Source of the DNA: Branchiostoma floridae
Taxonomy: Eukaryota > Chordata > Leptocardii > Amphioxiformes > Branchiostomatidae
Direction: 5' to 3'
NCBI RefSeq assembly: GCF_000003815.2
Contig: NW_023365793.1
Coordinates: forward strand, 143,457 to 181,110
Length of the DNA stretch: 37,654 bases
Of the stretch, positions 22,201-31,609 are shown piece after piece. Made by a program: the position numbers and the translations under genes. The notes beneath the pieces are model-generated. The model did no database searches and was not told where the DNA came from. It worked only from the letters and a program-made list of their open reading frames with translations. Each line of letters begins with the position of its first letter. Position 1 is the stretch's first letter.

Positions 22201-23810
22201 CAACGTCTGTGACCAACTACTACAGATTCTCGTTCTTACATTGGACCATCAAAGAGTGGAATGAACTAGAGTCTAGTGTGGCTGTGTCCCTCTTCTAGTT
22301 CAAAACTGAGCTGCTCCCTCCGTCCATTGTGCTCATGTAAATATGTATGTTGTGATATAGCTGAATTACAATTGCACATGTCCAAGTCGTTCCCCGTTCC
22401 TACACTTTGTTTACACATGTATCAATAATATCATACACGGTCATTTGCGCAGCTACTAATAAGTCGATTTGTTGGACAAGCAGTACTAATCAAATATCAT
22501 GGTGATTTTTCCGATCATGGATTGGTGGAATTCATAATTAAGCGGTTGACCGGTCCCCTATGTGTTTGGTGGCTTATCGGGAAAACTGGACAGTATAAAA
22601 ACAACTTGGAAGCAGAATTGCATTACCACTGTGGCACCGGAGGAACGTTTTGTACTTACGATTTTGCCTCGTAGAATAATTGTGTTATTCTTACCTTTTA
22701 CTAGCAATATGCATGGTGATCTCATTATGGCTAATTAGTATAATGTTTGTACATATTTTCGTTAGCTTTAGTTGAAGAATATGTTCAACCCAAAAAGTAA
22801 TCACCGATATTTTGTAAAGGTTAATAAATGGATTGAATATATAACTTGGTTGTTTTCTATCCAGGTCCAATTGTTGTAAACCACAAGGTACGATAACGGT
22901 GGCAGACATATCAGGAAACACTGCGCAGTGCACAATGGACTATTTCATACCAACAACGCCCTCTCCTTCAACAACGCCCTCTCCTTCAACAACGCCCTCT
23001 TCTACAACAATGCACTTTCCTATGACAACACCGTCGTCTACTAAAGCTACATCTGAACCAACAACCAACATCCAGGTAATGCCTAAATCATAAATCATCT
23101 CCGTAAATACATTTTCAGTATACATGAATGATGTACATTGTATTCGTAACCATTTGAAATTAAATAAATGGCACAGTTATGAATATAGGGAGTTAGTGTC
23201 GGTTGGAGGACAAAAGACCCAAACATCGTTAAAGCAGTTAAGTCTGAATTTATTGCCATTACACTTTTTGATCTTTTATCTATAAAAAACCCTACTAATC
23301 CCTAATACTTTTACCTTTTCATGAGTCAATAACACACGCTTGGTTTCTGCCTTCTGGCTGTACATTCCAACCATTGATACAACTATGAACGTTTACCTGT
23401 ACTTCTAAACGGGGGGGCTTGATGAATACGTAGCTAGTCTATTTAAAAAAGCCACTGTGGTTTGATAGGGTATATAGAAAATCAAAGCATCGCAAAATGT
23501 TCACATAGCAAGGTTAGACAAACTTTGCAGAAGCGTGTCATACAGGTAGCTATATTTTCATTACCTGGTGTACTTTTAAGATTTTTTGTTTTATTTTTAT
23601 TTTCATTTACAACAGTCTGTGGGTTCATTGGGTGCGGCTGAGATTGTCCTGGTGACTTGTGCAGCTGTGGTCGCTGTTGCTGGTGTCATCTTTACCGCCT
23701 GCCTTTGCAACCGGAAAAACACTGTGAAATCTCAGCACTTCGAGCTTAAAAGGAACCATAGCATGAGTAAACGTGGTACTTTTGTTAAACATGAAGCCAA
23801 TTCTGGATAA
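16078..23810 (+). CDS. VWA7-like von Willebrand factor A domain protein (14 exons, 5' end missing)
   Basis: Exons: 16078-16260, 17113-17325, 17757-18065, 18318-18602, 18991-19104, 19426-19542, 20046-20215, 20443-20554, 21034-21238, 21494-21578, 21730-21965, 22865-23075 and 23616-23810, thirteen clear blocks, plus at least one upstream exon implied by the open acceptor at 16077. Every junction keeps one frame; the first six internal introns are all phase 1. The protein has the conserved GGINKETSLPEFSPHH segment, a vWA domain with MIDAS DISGS and FTDAD, the GGGDCPE motif shared by VWA7 and hemicentin N-termini, beta-rich regions, a Thr/Pro stalk, a transmembrane helix and a short basic tail. 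In mammals VWA7 is a secretory-pathway protein of poorly known function in the MHC class III region. The order of segments across the whole length matches VWA7 better than hemicentin, which would continue into immunoglobulin domains. Confidence in the family is high; one-to-one orthology is inferred. Confidence 0.85.
17005..17055. repeat. 51-base near-perfect hairpin in an intron
   Basis: CCATGACATAAAAACACACT (from 17005, stem of 23 bases) faces its complement at 17033-17055 with two mismatches and a 5-base loop TGGAT. It lies 58 bases before the acceptor of the vWA exon at 17113. Confidence 0.8.
17113..18602 (+). CDS. vWA domain exons of the VWA7-like gene
   Basis: Three exons. 17113-17325 carries the first strand and the metal-binding DISGS motif (LVFVIDISGSMSDDLQ). 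17757-18065 carries FGPVRTT, ISGGGDCPELCFSGIELAL and IYIFTDADPKD. 18318-18602 carries the closing part, TTSLFDQLAQLSGGSVFEG, and the first following beta segment. The metal-site residues D, S, S of DxSxS and the downstream TD are present, so ligand binding is chemically possible. Confidence 0.85.
18148..18196. repeat. (TA)n microsatellite
   Basis: Nearly pure TA alternation with a few breaks, in the intron between the exons ending 18065 and starting 18318. Confidence 0.9.
22203..22340 (+). pseudogene. Relic of a non-LTR retrotransposon ORF2 C-terminus
   Basis: One frame reads YYRFSFLHWTIKEWNELE and then, after an in-frame stop (TAG at 22296-22298), FKTELL before a final TAA. The pattern aromatic-SFF-x-TI-x-WN-x-L followed by FK-x-L is the familiar end of CR1/L2-type reverse-transcriptase ORFs. 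It lies in the intron between exons 21730-21965 and 22865-23075. Only about 45 codons remain. Confidence 0.55.
22865..23810 (+). CDS. Stalk and membrane-anchor exons of the VWA7-like gene
   Basis: Exon 22865-23075 encodes a short Cys-containing end (SNCCKPQG, NTAQCTMDY) and then a Thr/Pro/Ser run with three TTPSP-type units, typical of an O-glycosylated stalk. Exon 23616-23810 encodes a hydrophobic helix (IVLVTCAAVVAVAGVIFTAC), the stop-transfer CNRK, and a 35-residue basic cytoplasmic tail ending HEANSG and TAA at 23808-23810. The topology is therefore single-pass type I. Confidence 0.85.
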
Positions 23811-25167
23811 TTGCATTATATCCTTCATAGAGACTAAAGATTCTTCAGGCCCTCGCCCATTATCTAAAACTTTCCTAAGCCGAAACTTGCGTAATGCACC
23901 TTTCGTGTCACATTATCATATATTCAATTGCACTATCAAGATGCTATGTTCCTATCCAAATGTTTATAAAAAAAAAACAGCAAAGATTTGCTGCTCTTGG
24001 ATTCGTGGCTTCTTAGCTTCCACAAGAATGGATAAGCCTATGCCTTGCTAGTTCCTAAAGCGATGTCTATCATACTATACAAGTAGTATAAGTTTTGATA
24101 TGTCTGACCCTGTGAAGACTTACGCATATTTTCCGAAGGTGTTGTTCATTTCTAGTTTTTTTTTTGAATTCTTTAAAGCAAGTTTGTTTAGGTACTGTTT
24201 AGTCTGATTTTAACTTTGGCGTAGCCGTAAGTGTCTATGATTCCGCAACCAAAGAAATAGCAATTCCAAAGGATATAGGTTATTCCATCACGTATAGTTG
24301 ACTATCTATCTGGATTTGAGAGGATAACATTGACCTGATACATCCTCCTGACATATTATAAATCAAATGAAAACGACCTTAATGGGCTACTATAAATAAC
24401 TATCTTACTTCAACAACAACTTCTAAGTTCAACCGAGGATAAATGATTATTATGGTATTTAAAAAATTCCCATTTACATATACAATCACAATCGAGAGAC
24501 TCTGTATGTCCCTTCGCTACTTTTAATCATAACGTTGTCAGACCAACTAAGAAATCAAAGCAAAAAAAACAAAAACATTCCTCGCAATTCTCCATACTTA
24601 ACATATTACGGCACAATATACCAGTATTTTTCTCAATTAGACATCCATGTGGTTGGTTTCTTAGTATTTTGAGTTATGTCTAGAACTCTTTTGGGCAAAT
24701 ACTTAGTCAATGTAATAAAAACTGATTTTATTGATGCAAAGGCATAAATATGTATATGTGTATTATGTTTTTTACTTGATAAAGTAAAAGTCGATGTCGC
24801 AATAAAAAGTGTGTCCACTATACGCGTTTGAAAGTTTTTTTCTTCTTGTTCCAAAGAATCAAGGTTTCTTTGCTCTGTTAAAAAACACTTCCAGGTTTTA
24901 AAAAAATTATCTAAAAGTTGCTTTTATTACTAACTTATCAAAAATGTGTCTCTTTCATAATGCACGTTAGTTTTAATTTGGATGAATTTTACATTTCGAT
25001 CTTTTGAACCAAAATATGACAATAAGTCTAAACTTTAAAAGTTTATCATAAGAAAAGATGCTATGGTTTAAAAATTCCACATGTATTATGCTGGTGGGAT
25101 TTTGATTTACATCACTTTCCCGAATGATACCCATCTAAATTAAATTAAATTAAATTCTGCAACCCAC

Positions 25168-25207
25168 AGAGAGAGGGAGAGAGAGAAAGAGAGGTAGGGA
25201 GAGAGAT
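25168..25207. repeat. (GA)n microsatellite
   Basis: GAGAGAGGGAGAGAGAGAAA and continuation, an interrupted GA run of about 40 bases. Confidence 0.9.
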
Positions 25208-25949
25208 AACTTTCAAAAAGGCAATAAATCACATTAATTTACATGCAAACAAAGAATCGACCAGCTGGCAGGTCATGCCAGGATATTGGTTGTTTACATA
25301 CTGAATGCCAGCCTGATCATGGCCTTACTGGTTGACCTTAATGACCATATATATATGGGTTTGGTTGCAGGAAAAAAAAACGAGAAAAAAACGTGTAATG
25401 ACCAATTAGGTCTAGAGTTGCCAAATAAAGGATGACCTTCGTGGGACACGCATCAAGAGCAATTCCCTCTTAGGACGTGATAAAAATTGAAAAACATATT
25501 ATAACCTCAGACTCTGCTTAGAAACCCACGAGGTAGAAACACTGAAAGAGCTGGGGGTTCCCATAACCAACTGGAAGGAGTACGCCCATGTTACTTCAAC
25601 CTGGCGTGAACTTTCGATGTCTGTAGCCGCCATTCATTAAACTATAATGCATGCGAATTTTTGATTGATTAATCGTATCCGTACATTGTACTGATGTCAT
25701 ACAACCAATGTCAATTCCCAGGTAAAAGAAAATGCGGTAAAAGAACAAATTTTAAAATGAAGAACTTATTGTTCAGTAACGTTATACAATACTCCCTGTG
25801 TTCAGTTACATTTTTCCTCATTTCTTACCACTTATGTTTGAAAATAAAAGCAATCTTTAGTCGTCATTCTTGTCGCTCGGTCATATCGGTTTCCGGGTAG
25901 CTAGAGAAATTCATCTAAATAAGAAAATTACCCAGCCTAAAGAATAAAG

Positions 25950-26290
25950 AAACATACCAAATATCATGATGATATGTCAACACGTTCTATAGTTATTCTC
26001 GTCCGTTTCAAACAAAATTGGCGCCTGTAGTTAAAAAAAAAGCCTTAGGTGGTGCACAGTTACAACACTTACTATACCACTAATGAATCAGCATGTCCAG
26101 AACGAATTCCGCTGCAGTACCTTAGCAAAACACTAGGGGGCCATTATCTAAATTGACCTTGGTTTTTATGATATTATCCACCTACAAGATATCATCAGGA
26201 TACATCCAAGGCTTCTCGAGTTATGCTGGTGACACACAGACAGACAGATAGACAAACATGATCAAAATATAACCTTCCGGCGAAGGTAAA
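25950..26290. repeat. Interspersed repeat copy with CCTTCCGGCGAAGG end
   Basis: It shares CATACCAAATATCAT, GCTGCAGTACC, ACTAGGGGGCC and AATTGACCTTGG with the copies at 13926-15690 and 33050-33760. It ends in an ACACACAGACAGACAGATAG run and ATAACCTTCCGGCGAAGGTA. No coding capacity. Confidence 0.6.
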
Positions 26291-26349
26291 AACTGTCAGA
26301 GAAGGGGTTGTACTAATGGCTCCATGGAGCTATTAGTAAACCTCTATTG

Positions 26350-26620
26350 GAGTCAACACCGCCCAGGTTATCTGAAGGGCGGCCGGCTGGCGGTTACGTC
26401 AGGAGCTCGGATGTTTACATGCTAATTGCGGGAAGTCGGATTATGACCCCACTGGATCCTTTGTCGGGTTGATATGTGATAAGGCAGCTGTGAGCAAAGG
26501 ATAAAAACAAAATGTAAACACCGCCTTGTTATCAACAGGACGGTCGGCTGGCGGAATCCGTCAGGTATTTACATACGGGGTATATGCCACCCGGTAATGA
26601 TCCAACTGGGGCGCGGGTAT
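26350..26620. repeat. Degenerate tandem duplication, about 167-bp period
   Basis: CAACACCGCCCAGGTTATCT…GGCCGGCTGGCGG (from 26353) recurs as AAACACCGCCTTGTTATCAA…GGTCGGCTGGCGG (from 26516). Both are followed by TTTACAT and, further on, TGA-x-CCAACTGG or CCCACTGG blocks. Confidence 0.55.
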
Positions 26621-26926
26621 CGGAAGGCCACTATTATCAAAAGCCGACATAAATGTTTTATATATAATTCAAAAGACCTTATTATACATAGAATTCATAT
26701 AGCCAAAAAATTAATAAGCACGAACACAAAAATAAAGATATACACCAAATGTAGTGCTTTTTCTCGAATTGTAGTTTAAAAAGGATACAAAGTCTTAAAA
26801 CGTTTTTCATTTGTTCGTGATACAATGGCGACAGGTTGTTGACAGGCATTTTTGACCAAAAAATTGCCATGTATAGTAATAACATTTTTTTGTGTGTTTT
26901 TTGTTGTTGCTAGTTTTGTTATCTTA

Positions 26927-27474
26927 GGCAACAGCAAGTAAATTTTATGGATGACATCAGCGCCCGCATTAATTTTCGCCTGGTTTCAGAAAAAAAACAA
27001 GAATTTTTTCGTCTGCAGGGATAGTCAACATGACGATAAAGTATCAAAATGAGCAAATATATGGTGTTGTAGCCTAAAATTGGTCCTGTAGAAGTAGCAC
27101 TTGCAAGGAACCCAGGACTGTTGTTTTAGAAATGAAACTTATTAGATAGTTGTAAAAGTGACAGCAATATGGAAGCTATGAGTGTGGTTACCAACTTTGT
27201 TGTTGATGCCAGTCTACCACACTAATGTCACTTTTACCACACCAGCACATGTCTTAAATACAGGAATGAATGCCTTGTTGGCTATGATACCATGTTTTGT
27301 CACTTTAATTCTTTATTTAATTCTTTAAAACAGTCATCACAACTTTATGGTGCCTATTTTGAAAATGTAGCCATCTTGTTTTTTTTTTTCACCAATCTTG
27401 TTTTTTTCCCGCCCTACCGCACTATTTTTGCAGTCTGCATAGGATGTCAGCCATAAAATTTACTTGCTGTGGCC
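26927..27474. mobile_element. Inverted-repeat element, about 548 bp
   Basis: GGCAACAGCAAGTAAATTTT (26927-26958 arm) and its complement (27443-27474) match at 30 of 32 bases. The interior is AT-rich without a reading frame, with a further internal inverted pair around AAAAGTGACA (27155) and TGTCACTTTT (27227). No clean target duplication was found. Confidence 0.7.
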
Positions 27475-28103
27475 CTATTACATAAATAAGATTTTATGTA
27501 ATTCATTCAATATACATCTAGATGGATCATAAATTGGAAGTCAGTCTATCGACTGAAAAAGGAGCCGCGGGAGGGCAAGCTGGAGGTGGGGCGATGTTAT
27601 CCGAGAATGGATTATTGCTACATCACTGACAGAGCGCGCCCCCAGGTACAAGCCAGACACTGGAATAAGTAGAAGAGGATGATACTGAATGTCAACATAG
27701 TACATGACCTTCAGACATAAGGATGGGACTAGGTGAAGGGAAAGGTAGTTGGCGGACCCAATATGGAGGACCCCAACTGCTATCTTAAATATGTATGGTG
27801 TCATTTTATGTTGCTGTATACAACATGAATCGTAGCTGACATCATTATTCAGCTACACTTACTGTTATATGTTTGTTTTATAATTTGAAGTTTTCTCGGA
27901 ATATCCTCTTTTTATCGTTCCAACTAATACAATCACATAGATGACGTCATAATGACGTCATATTAAGTTATAATGACGCCAACATGTGTACAATCCTCAT
28001 CTTTTACTTTCACTCATTATTCAATTGTTTAAGAGTAACAGGTGTTTTAAACGTGGAACCCCCACCATTGCACCAAAGAAGCTTAATCATAAATTCTCGT
28101 TAT

Positions 28104-28291
28104 ACCCCCCTCACATTAGTAAAAAACTGATCGGACGACGAGTCTACGAGCTCTAAATTACGATCACGAATTCTGATGCGGACGAAGAAATGGCAGAGTT
28201 CCCCCCTTCCCGTCAGGGTCGTGCCTCCTTGTAACTTAGAGCTCGCAGACTCGTCGTCCAATCGATTTTCGCCTAATGTGAGGGGGGGGGG
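28104..28291. mobile_element. MITE with 58-bp inverted ends
   Basis: The left end ACCCCCCTCACATTAG and block GGACGACGAGTCTACGAGCT (28132-28151) face GACTCGTCGTCC and CTAATGTGAGGGGGGG at the right. The arms match for about 58 bases with few changes. A half-copy of the same family lies at 31758-31801. The flanks TTATA and TTATT suggest a short duplication, but the exact border is uncertain. Confidence 0.7.
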
Positions 28292-28397
28292 TTATTAGCA
28301 ATAGTCACATTCTGTACAATAATTGAAACATATTACAGGCAGACATTTGAAAATCACTGCCAGCTAGATACGAGCCTGTTGCTACTTATATATATAT

Positions 28398-28580
28398 GTC
28401 ACAGTAAACATCACGATCCAGCAGAATCGCCGATTCTCCTAGGAGAAATTGCGATCGGAGTTTCTCCTAGGAGAGATCCCGATCGGAATCTGTACTAGTA
28501 CAATCGCCAATTCTACTAGTAAAGATTGCGATCTCTCCTAGGAGAGACTCCGATCCAAACTCAAATTATGCTAAGATAGG
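28398..28580. repeat. Nested palindrome block of the left arm
   Basis: TCTCCTAGGAGA occurs three times (28434-28445, 28462-28473, 28533-28544) with TACTAGTA-type palindromes between (28493-28500, 28513-28520), linked by GCGATCGGAG-type spacers. Single strands would form a ladder of hairpins. Confidence 0.85.
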
Positions 28581-29240
28581 AAACAGACTGCGATTTAGAT
28601 CTGTCCTAGAACAATCAATACTTATTTTGATAAACAATGATTTTATTTAGTATTACTGCAAACCTATTAACTTATTACCAACTACAATCAAGCCTAGTTG
28701 TGTCACTTCTACAATGTTTACTTCACCGAAGATTACCACACTAGAATCACTTCTGCAACTGTATTTTGACACCTGTTGATCGATTAACAATGCTTATTGT
28801 TCTTCTAAAGCTGTGAAATGATTCAGTACAAGTCTGACTAGTGTCAGTAATGAAATGTACTAAATAGGTGTGAAATTGTGAGTGATATCTTAAAACTATG
28901 ATTGATCTTTTGACACCTGTTTGACGAATTTACAGTTGTTATTGTTATTCCAAAGCCGTGAAATTTGCATACTGACACATTGTTTGATCACCTGTTGGTG
29001 TCTTTCACAAATTATAAGATTTTTGCCACTACTTTATCAGAAATTACCTTTTTTATTAGAAATATCTTTTCAGAAAACACACTCAGATGAAATTTACCAT
29101 GAATGATGGTGATGCTATATACAATAGTGCACCTTGAGTTAAGTTGCAGAAGTGACTTAAATGTGGTAGTCTTCTGTGAACTTAACATTGTAGAAGTGAC
29201 AAACATAGGCTTGAGTGTAGTTGGTAATGAGTTAGTAGGT

Positions 29241-29340
29241 NNNNNNNNNNNNNNNNNNNNNNNNNNNNNNNNNNNNNNNNNNNNNNNNNNNNNNNNNNNN
29301 NNNNNNNNNNNNNNNNNNNNNNNNNNNNNNNNNNNNNNNN
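29241..29340. other. Scaffold gap (100 N)
   Basis: A placeholder gap within the right arm of the foldback transposon. From the left arm, about 157 bp leading to 30843 should follow 29240. Confidence 0.99.
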
Positions 29341-29472
29341 CATTGTTAGAACACCTCAATAGTTACCTGTGTTGTTTATTTTAGAACACCTTAGCCGTTA
29401 CCTTTTTTGTTTATTTAGAACATAAGAATTATTCCTTGTTTCAAGAAATTGTTTGTCTTCATTTTCTTTTCA

Positions 29473-29503
29473 CTGAGGAAGGAAGGCGGACGCCTTCCGA
29501 AAC
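29473..29503 (+). ncRNA. Candidate hammerhead-like ribozyme core of a retroelement
   Basis: CTGAGGA (29473-29479) fits the hammerhead core CUGANGA. An 8-bp stem GGAAGGCG/CGCCTTCC (29481-29498) follows, then GAAAC (29499-29503). Small hammerhead variants with this layout are known from Penelope-like retroelements. Against it: an extra A (29480) before stem II, and no clear stem III partner. Sequence resemblance only. Confidence 0.3.
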
Positions 29504-30001
29504 GTCTGTATAAAAATAAAGTATCCAGAAGTAAAGATTTATTCGTCTTCAATTGTAACGATTCCTGGATGTCTAACCTTCACAAACGTATATTGGCTAT
29601 AGTTTTGGACAGTTACAAACAAGTTTTAGTATGACACTTGACGTCAGTTGAAAGGGATAAAAGGGAATTTCCAACTAATAAAACCACACGTTCATCCTGC
29701 CGCTTACTTTTTGGCCAGGTACTCTTTTAGTACTACATGAATGAGACCTAACAGACTTAGAGTCCCGAATAAAGACACTATCCATAACAATCCTTAACTA
29801 TTTTGCGAATGAATGTGTTTTGTGGAACTCTAGCTTGGGGCTGTGCATAAGGGACATAAAGAATAATTGACAAATGATTTAAGCTTGTTTTACACATTTT
29901 TATTGTTCCTCTCGAATGTGGCTGTCACAGTTCTATAGATGTGATGCATTTTTTCACAGGACAGATGTATGTAGAGCACTTACTTTACTTTACTAAATTG
30001 G

Positions 30002-30742
30002 TCAAGCTCCCGCTCGAGCCAAGCTTGAAAGTTTTCTCCACTCCTCCCTGTCTTTCATCAAGGACTGGATTCCCCTCACATCATGTAGGTTAGTGTCGGC
30101 TCTTAGATTGTCGATGTAGTTTTCTTTCGGTCTTCCCCGGCTTTTCTTCTCCTTTGTGGGCTCCCATAGCACAAGGTTGAATGACATGATGTCGGTGTGT
30201 CGGACACAGTGAGCAGCTAGTTTCAGTCTCCTTGCCTTGATTTTTTTTTAGATGGGTGGCAGGTCTTGATACAGCTGTTCTTTGGAGAGTATCTGCATCC
30301 AGGAGACATTGAGACGCATGCGAAGCATCCGTGTGTAGCATCCGTTCAAGCTTTCTATAGTAGATTTTGTGAGCGTCTATGTTTCGCTCCCGTACAGAAG
30401 AATGGACTCCACTGTGGCGATGAAAAGCTTAAGTTTGATTTTCCGCGATAGCTGTGAGTTCCAAACTTTTCTTAGTTTGTGGCAGCTACTCCGTTCCAAA
30501 GCTTTCCTTACTTCTATGTCTTTCTCGGAGCTTTACATGTTTGACCCTAGATATTTAAAGTTCTTCCTCCCCCAATAAATCACCACTACTGGTTTTAATT
30601 ATAATCGGAGCGACCAGGTTGTAGGCCATGAATTTTGTTTTCTTCGCGTTTAGGTGCAACCCCACTTTTGCAGCTTCATTTTCAAGACTCAGAAGTACTT
30701 CTTTGCTTGGAGGGGTTTGTCTGCCAGTAGCGCGATATCGTC
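30002..30742 (-). pseudogene. Non-LTR retrotransposon RT fragment, C-terminal part
   Basis: Read on the minus strand from the gap at 30742: DDIALLADKPLQ (the catalytic DD box), GLHLNAKKTKFMAYN, TVESILLYGSE, NGCYTRMLRMRLNVSW and finally EKKSRGRPKENYIDNLRAD…REEWRKLSSLARAGA with TGA at 30002-30004. This is the finger/thumb end of a LINE reverse transcriptase. Several frameshifts and stops break it, so it is dead. Its missing N-terminal side matches the fragment at 32655-32995. Confidence 0.8.
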
Positions 30743-30842
30743 NNNNNNNNNNNNNNNNNNNNNNNNNNNNNNNNNNNNNNNNNNNNNNNNNNNNNNNNNN
30801 NNNNNNNNNNNNNNNNNNNNNNNNNNNNNNNNNNNNNNNNNN
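30743..30842. other. Scaffold gap (100 N)
   Basis: A placeholder gap that cuts a reverse-transcriptase reading just before its DD motif on the left, and a transposon inverted-repeat arm on the right. Confidence 0.99.
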
Positions 30843-31498
30843 ATTGCACTAGTACAGATTGCGATAGAGATCTCTCCTAGGAGAAACTCCGATCGCGATT
30901 CTCTTTTAAGAGAATCGGCGATTCTACTGGATCGTGATTTCTACTGTGACGTATACATACAGGTGGCCAAACAGTAAATTTTGGAAGCGCTGGTTGCTTG
31001 GTCTGATCAACTGCTATTGGGCCAATCCTATTTGCATCTTTTAACATGGCACTTCTTGTATTCATTTATCAATGATTGGGTCTGTGGTCAATTTCTTTCT
31101 TTAAAAAAAAACTGATATTCTTCTTCACTGTACCAGGCATCGCAAACATATTATTGTGTGGCACAATATATACAGTGTAGTGCGTTAGGTAGCGCTCAGA
31201 CAACGAGATAGGCGATGTAAAAATGAACAAACGTGCCGATGGCTTTGAGTTCGAGTTGAAAGGGTTACGCGAACATGAATTAAACCAACATTTCTTTATT
31301 TACAGCATATACCAAAATAAGACAAAACCTCTAATGTTTGACAATAATAGTAAACATCATTCGCAAATTTGGCTGCAAATTCAATATCAGAAAAGTTGCT
31401 GAGCAAGGGTAGAATTTTGTCATGAGAATGAGCAGGTGCTTATCAATTTCGCTGTCTGTGGGGGTGTAGGAAAACATGTTAAAAATAGCAGTAGCGAT

Positions 31499-31506
31499 TA
31501 TAAATA
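31499..31506 (+). promoter_or_regulatory. TATA box
   Basis: TATAAATA lies 46 bases upstream of the second A-rich leader base and 53 bases before the ATG at 31552. With a usual spacing of about 30 bases the transcript would start near 31530, giving a leader of about 20 bases. Confidence 0.55.
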
Positions 31507-31551
31507 TGCACCGCAAAGTAAAGACTTAGTTAACGCTGAAGGCGGATCACC

Positions 31552-31609
31552 ATGAAGGTCTTTTTTAAATTCTTGATGACCGTCCATCTTCTGACTTGTT
31601 TGGGAACAG
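31552..31609 (+). CDS. Signal-peptide exon
   Basis: CACCATGA gives a good initiation context. MKVFFKFLMTVHLLTCLGT is a basic-hydrophobic signal sequence, with cleavage likely near the exon end. The donor is ACAG/GTAGGG, phase 1, which matches the acceptor at 35083. The exon lies on a scaffold piece (30843-32554) bounded by gaps, but stays upstream of the other exons in either order. Confidence 0.65.

Larger units (their letters stand above)
23811..26920. other. AT-rich intergenic DNA
   Basis: No gene is supported. It contains TAAAT repeats (25135-25157), a GA microsatellite (25168-25207), a repeat copy (25950-26290) and a degenerate direct duplication (26350-26570). A 46-codon open stretch at about 25502-25640 lacks a start and splice context and is not called. 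Confidence 0.5.
28398..30950. mobile_element. Foldback transposon with long palindrome-rich inverted ends (split by gaps)
   Basis: The left arm is 28398-28760. The right arm is in two pieces: 29139-29240 (complement of 28662-28760) and 30843-30950 (complement of 28398-28504). Outermost bases are GTCACAGTA…TACTGTGAC. The arms contain TCTCCTAGGAGA and TACTAGTA palindromes spaced by GCGATC blocks. About 157 bp of right arm is missing, which is what the gap between the two pieces should hold. The piece 29341-30742 placed between them is probably misordered. The real element would be about 1.1 kb with a 378-bp centre and no transposase. Confidence 0.7.

Noticed and set aside
22691-22933. 80-codon minus-strand frame
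   Set aside because: It overlaps the acceptor and start of the well-supported plus-strand exon at 22865 and is otherwise AT-rich intron.
25502-25640. 46-codon open frame ending SMSVAAIH
   Set aside because: No start codon in context, no partner exon, and no family recognised. It may be a repeat fragment.
28398-28410. CACAGTA end as a V(D)J-type signal heptamer (RAG-like element)
   Set aside because: Six of seven bases match CACAGTG, but no nonamer at 12 or 23 bp, no 5-bp duplication and no RAG-like gene are visible. Palindrome-rich arms are unlike ProtoRAG or Transib ends.
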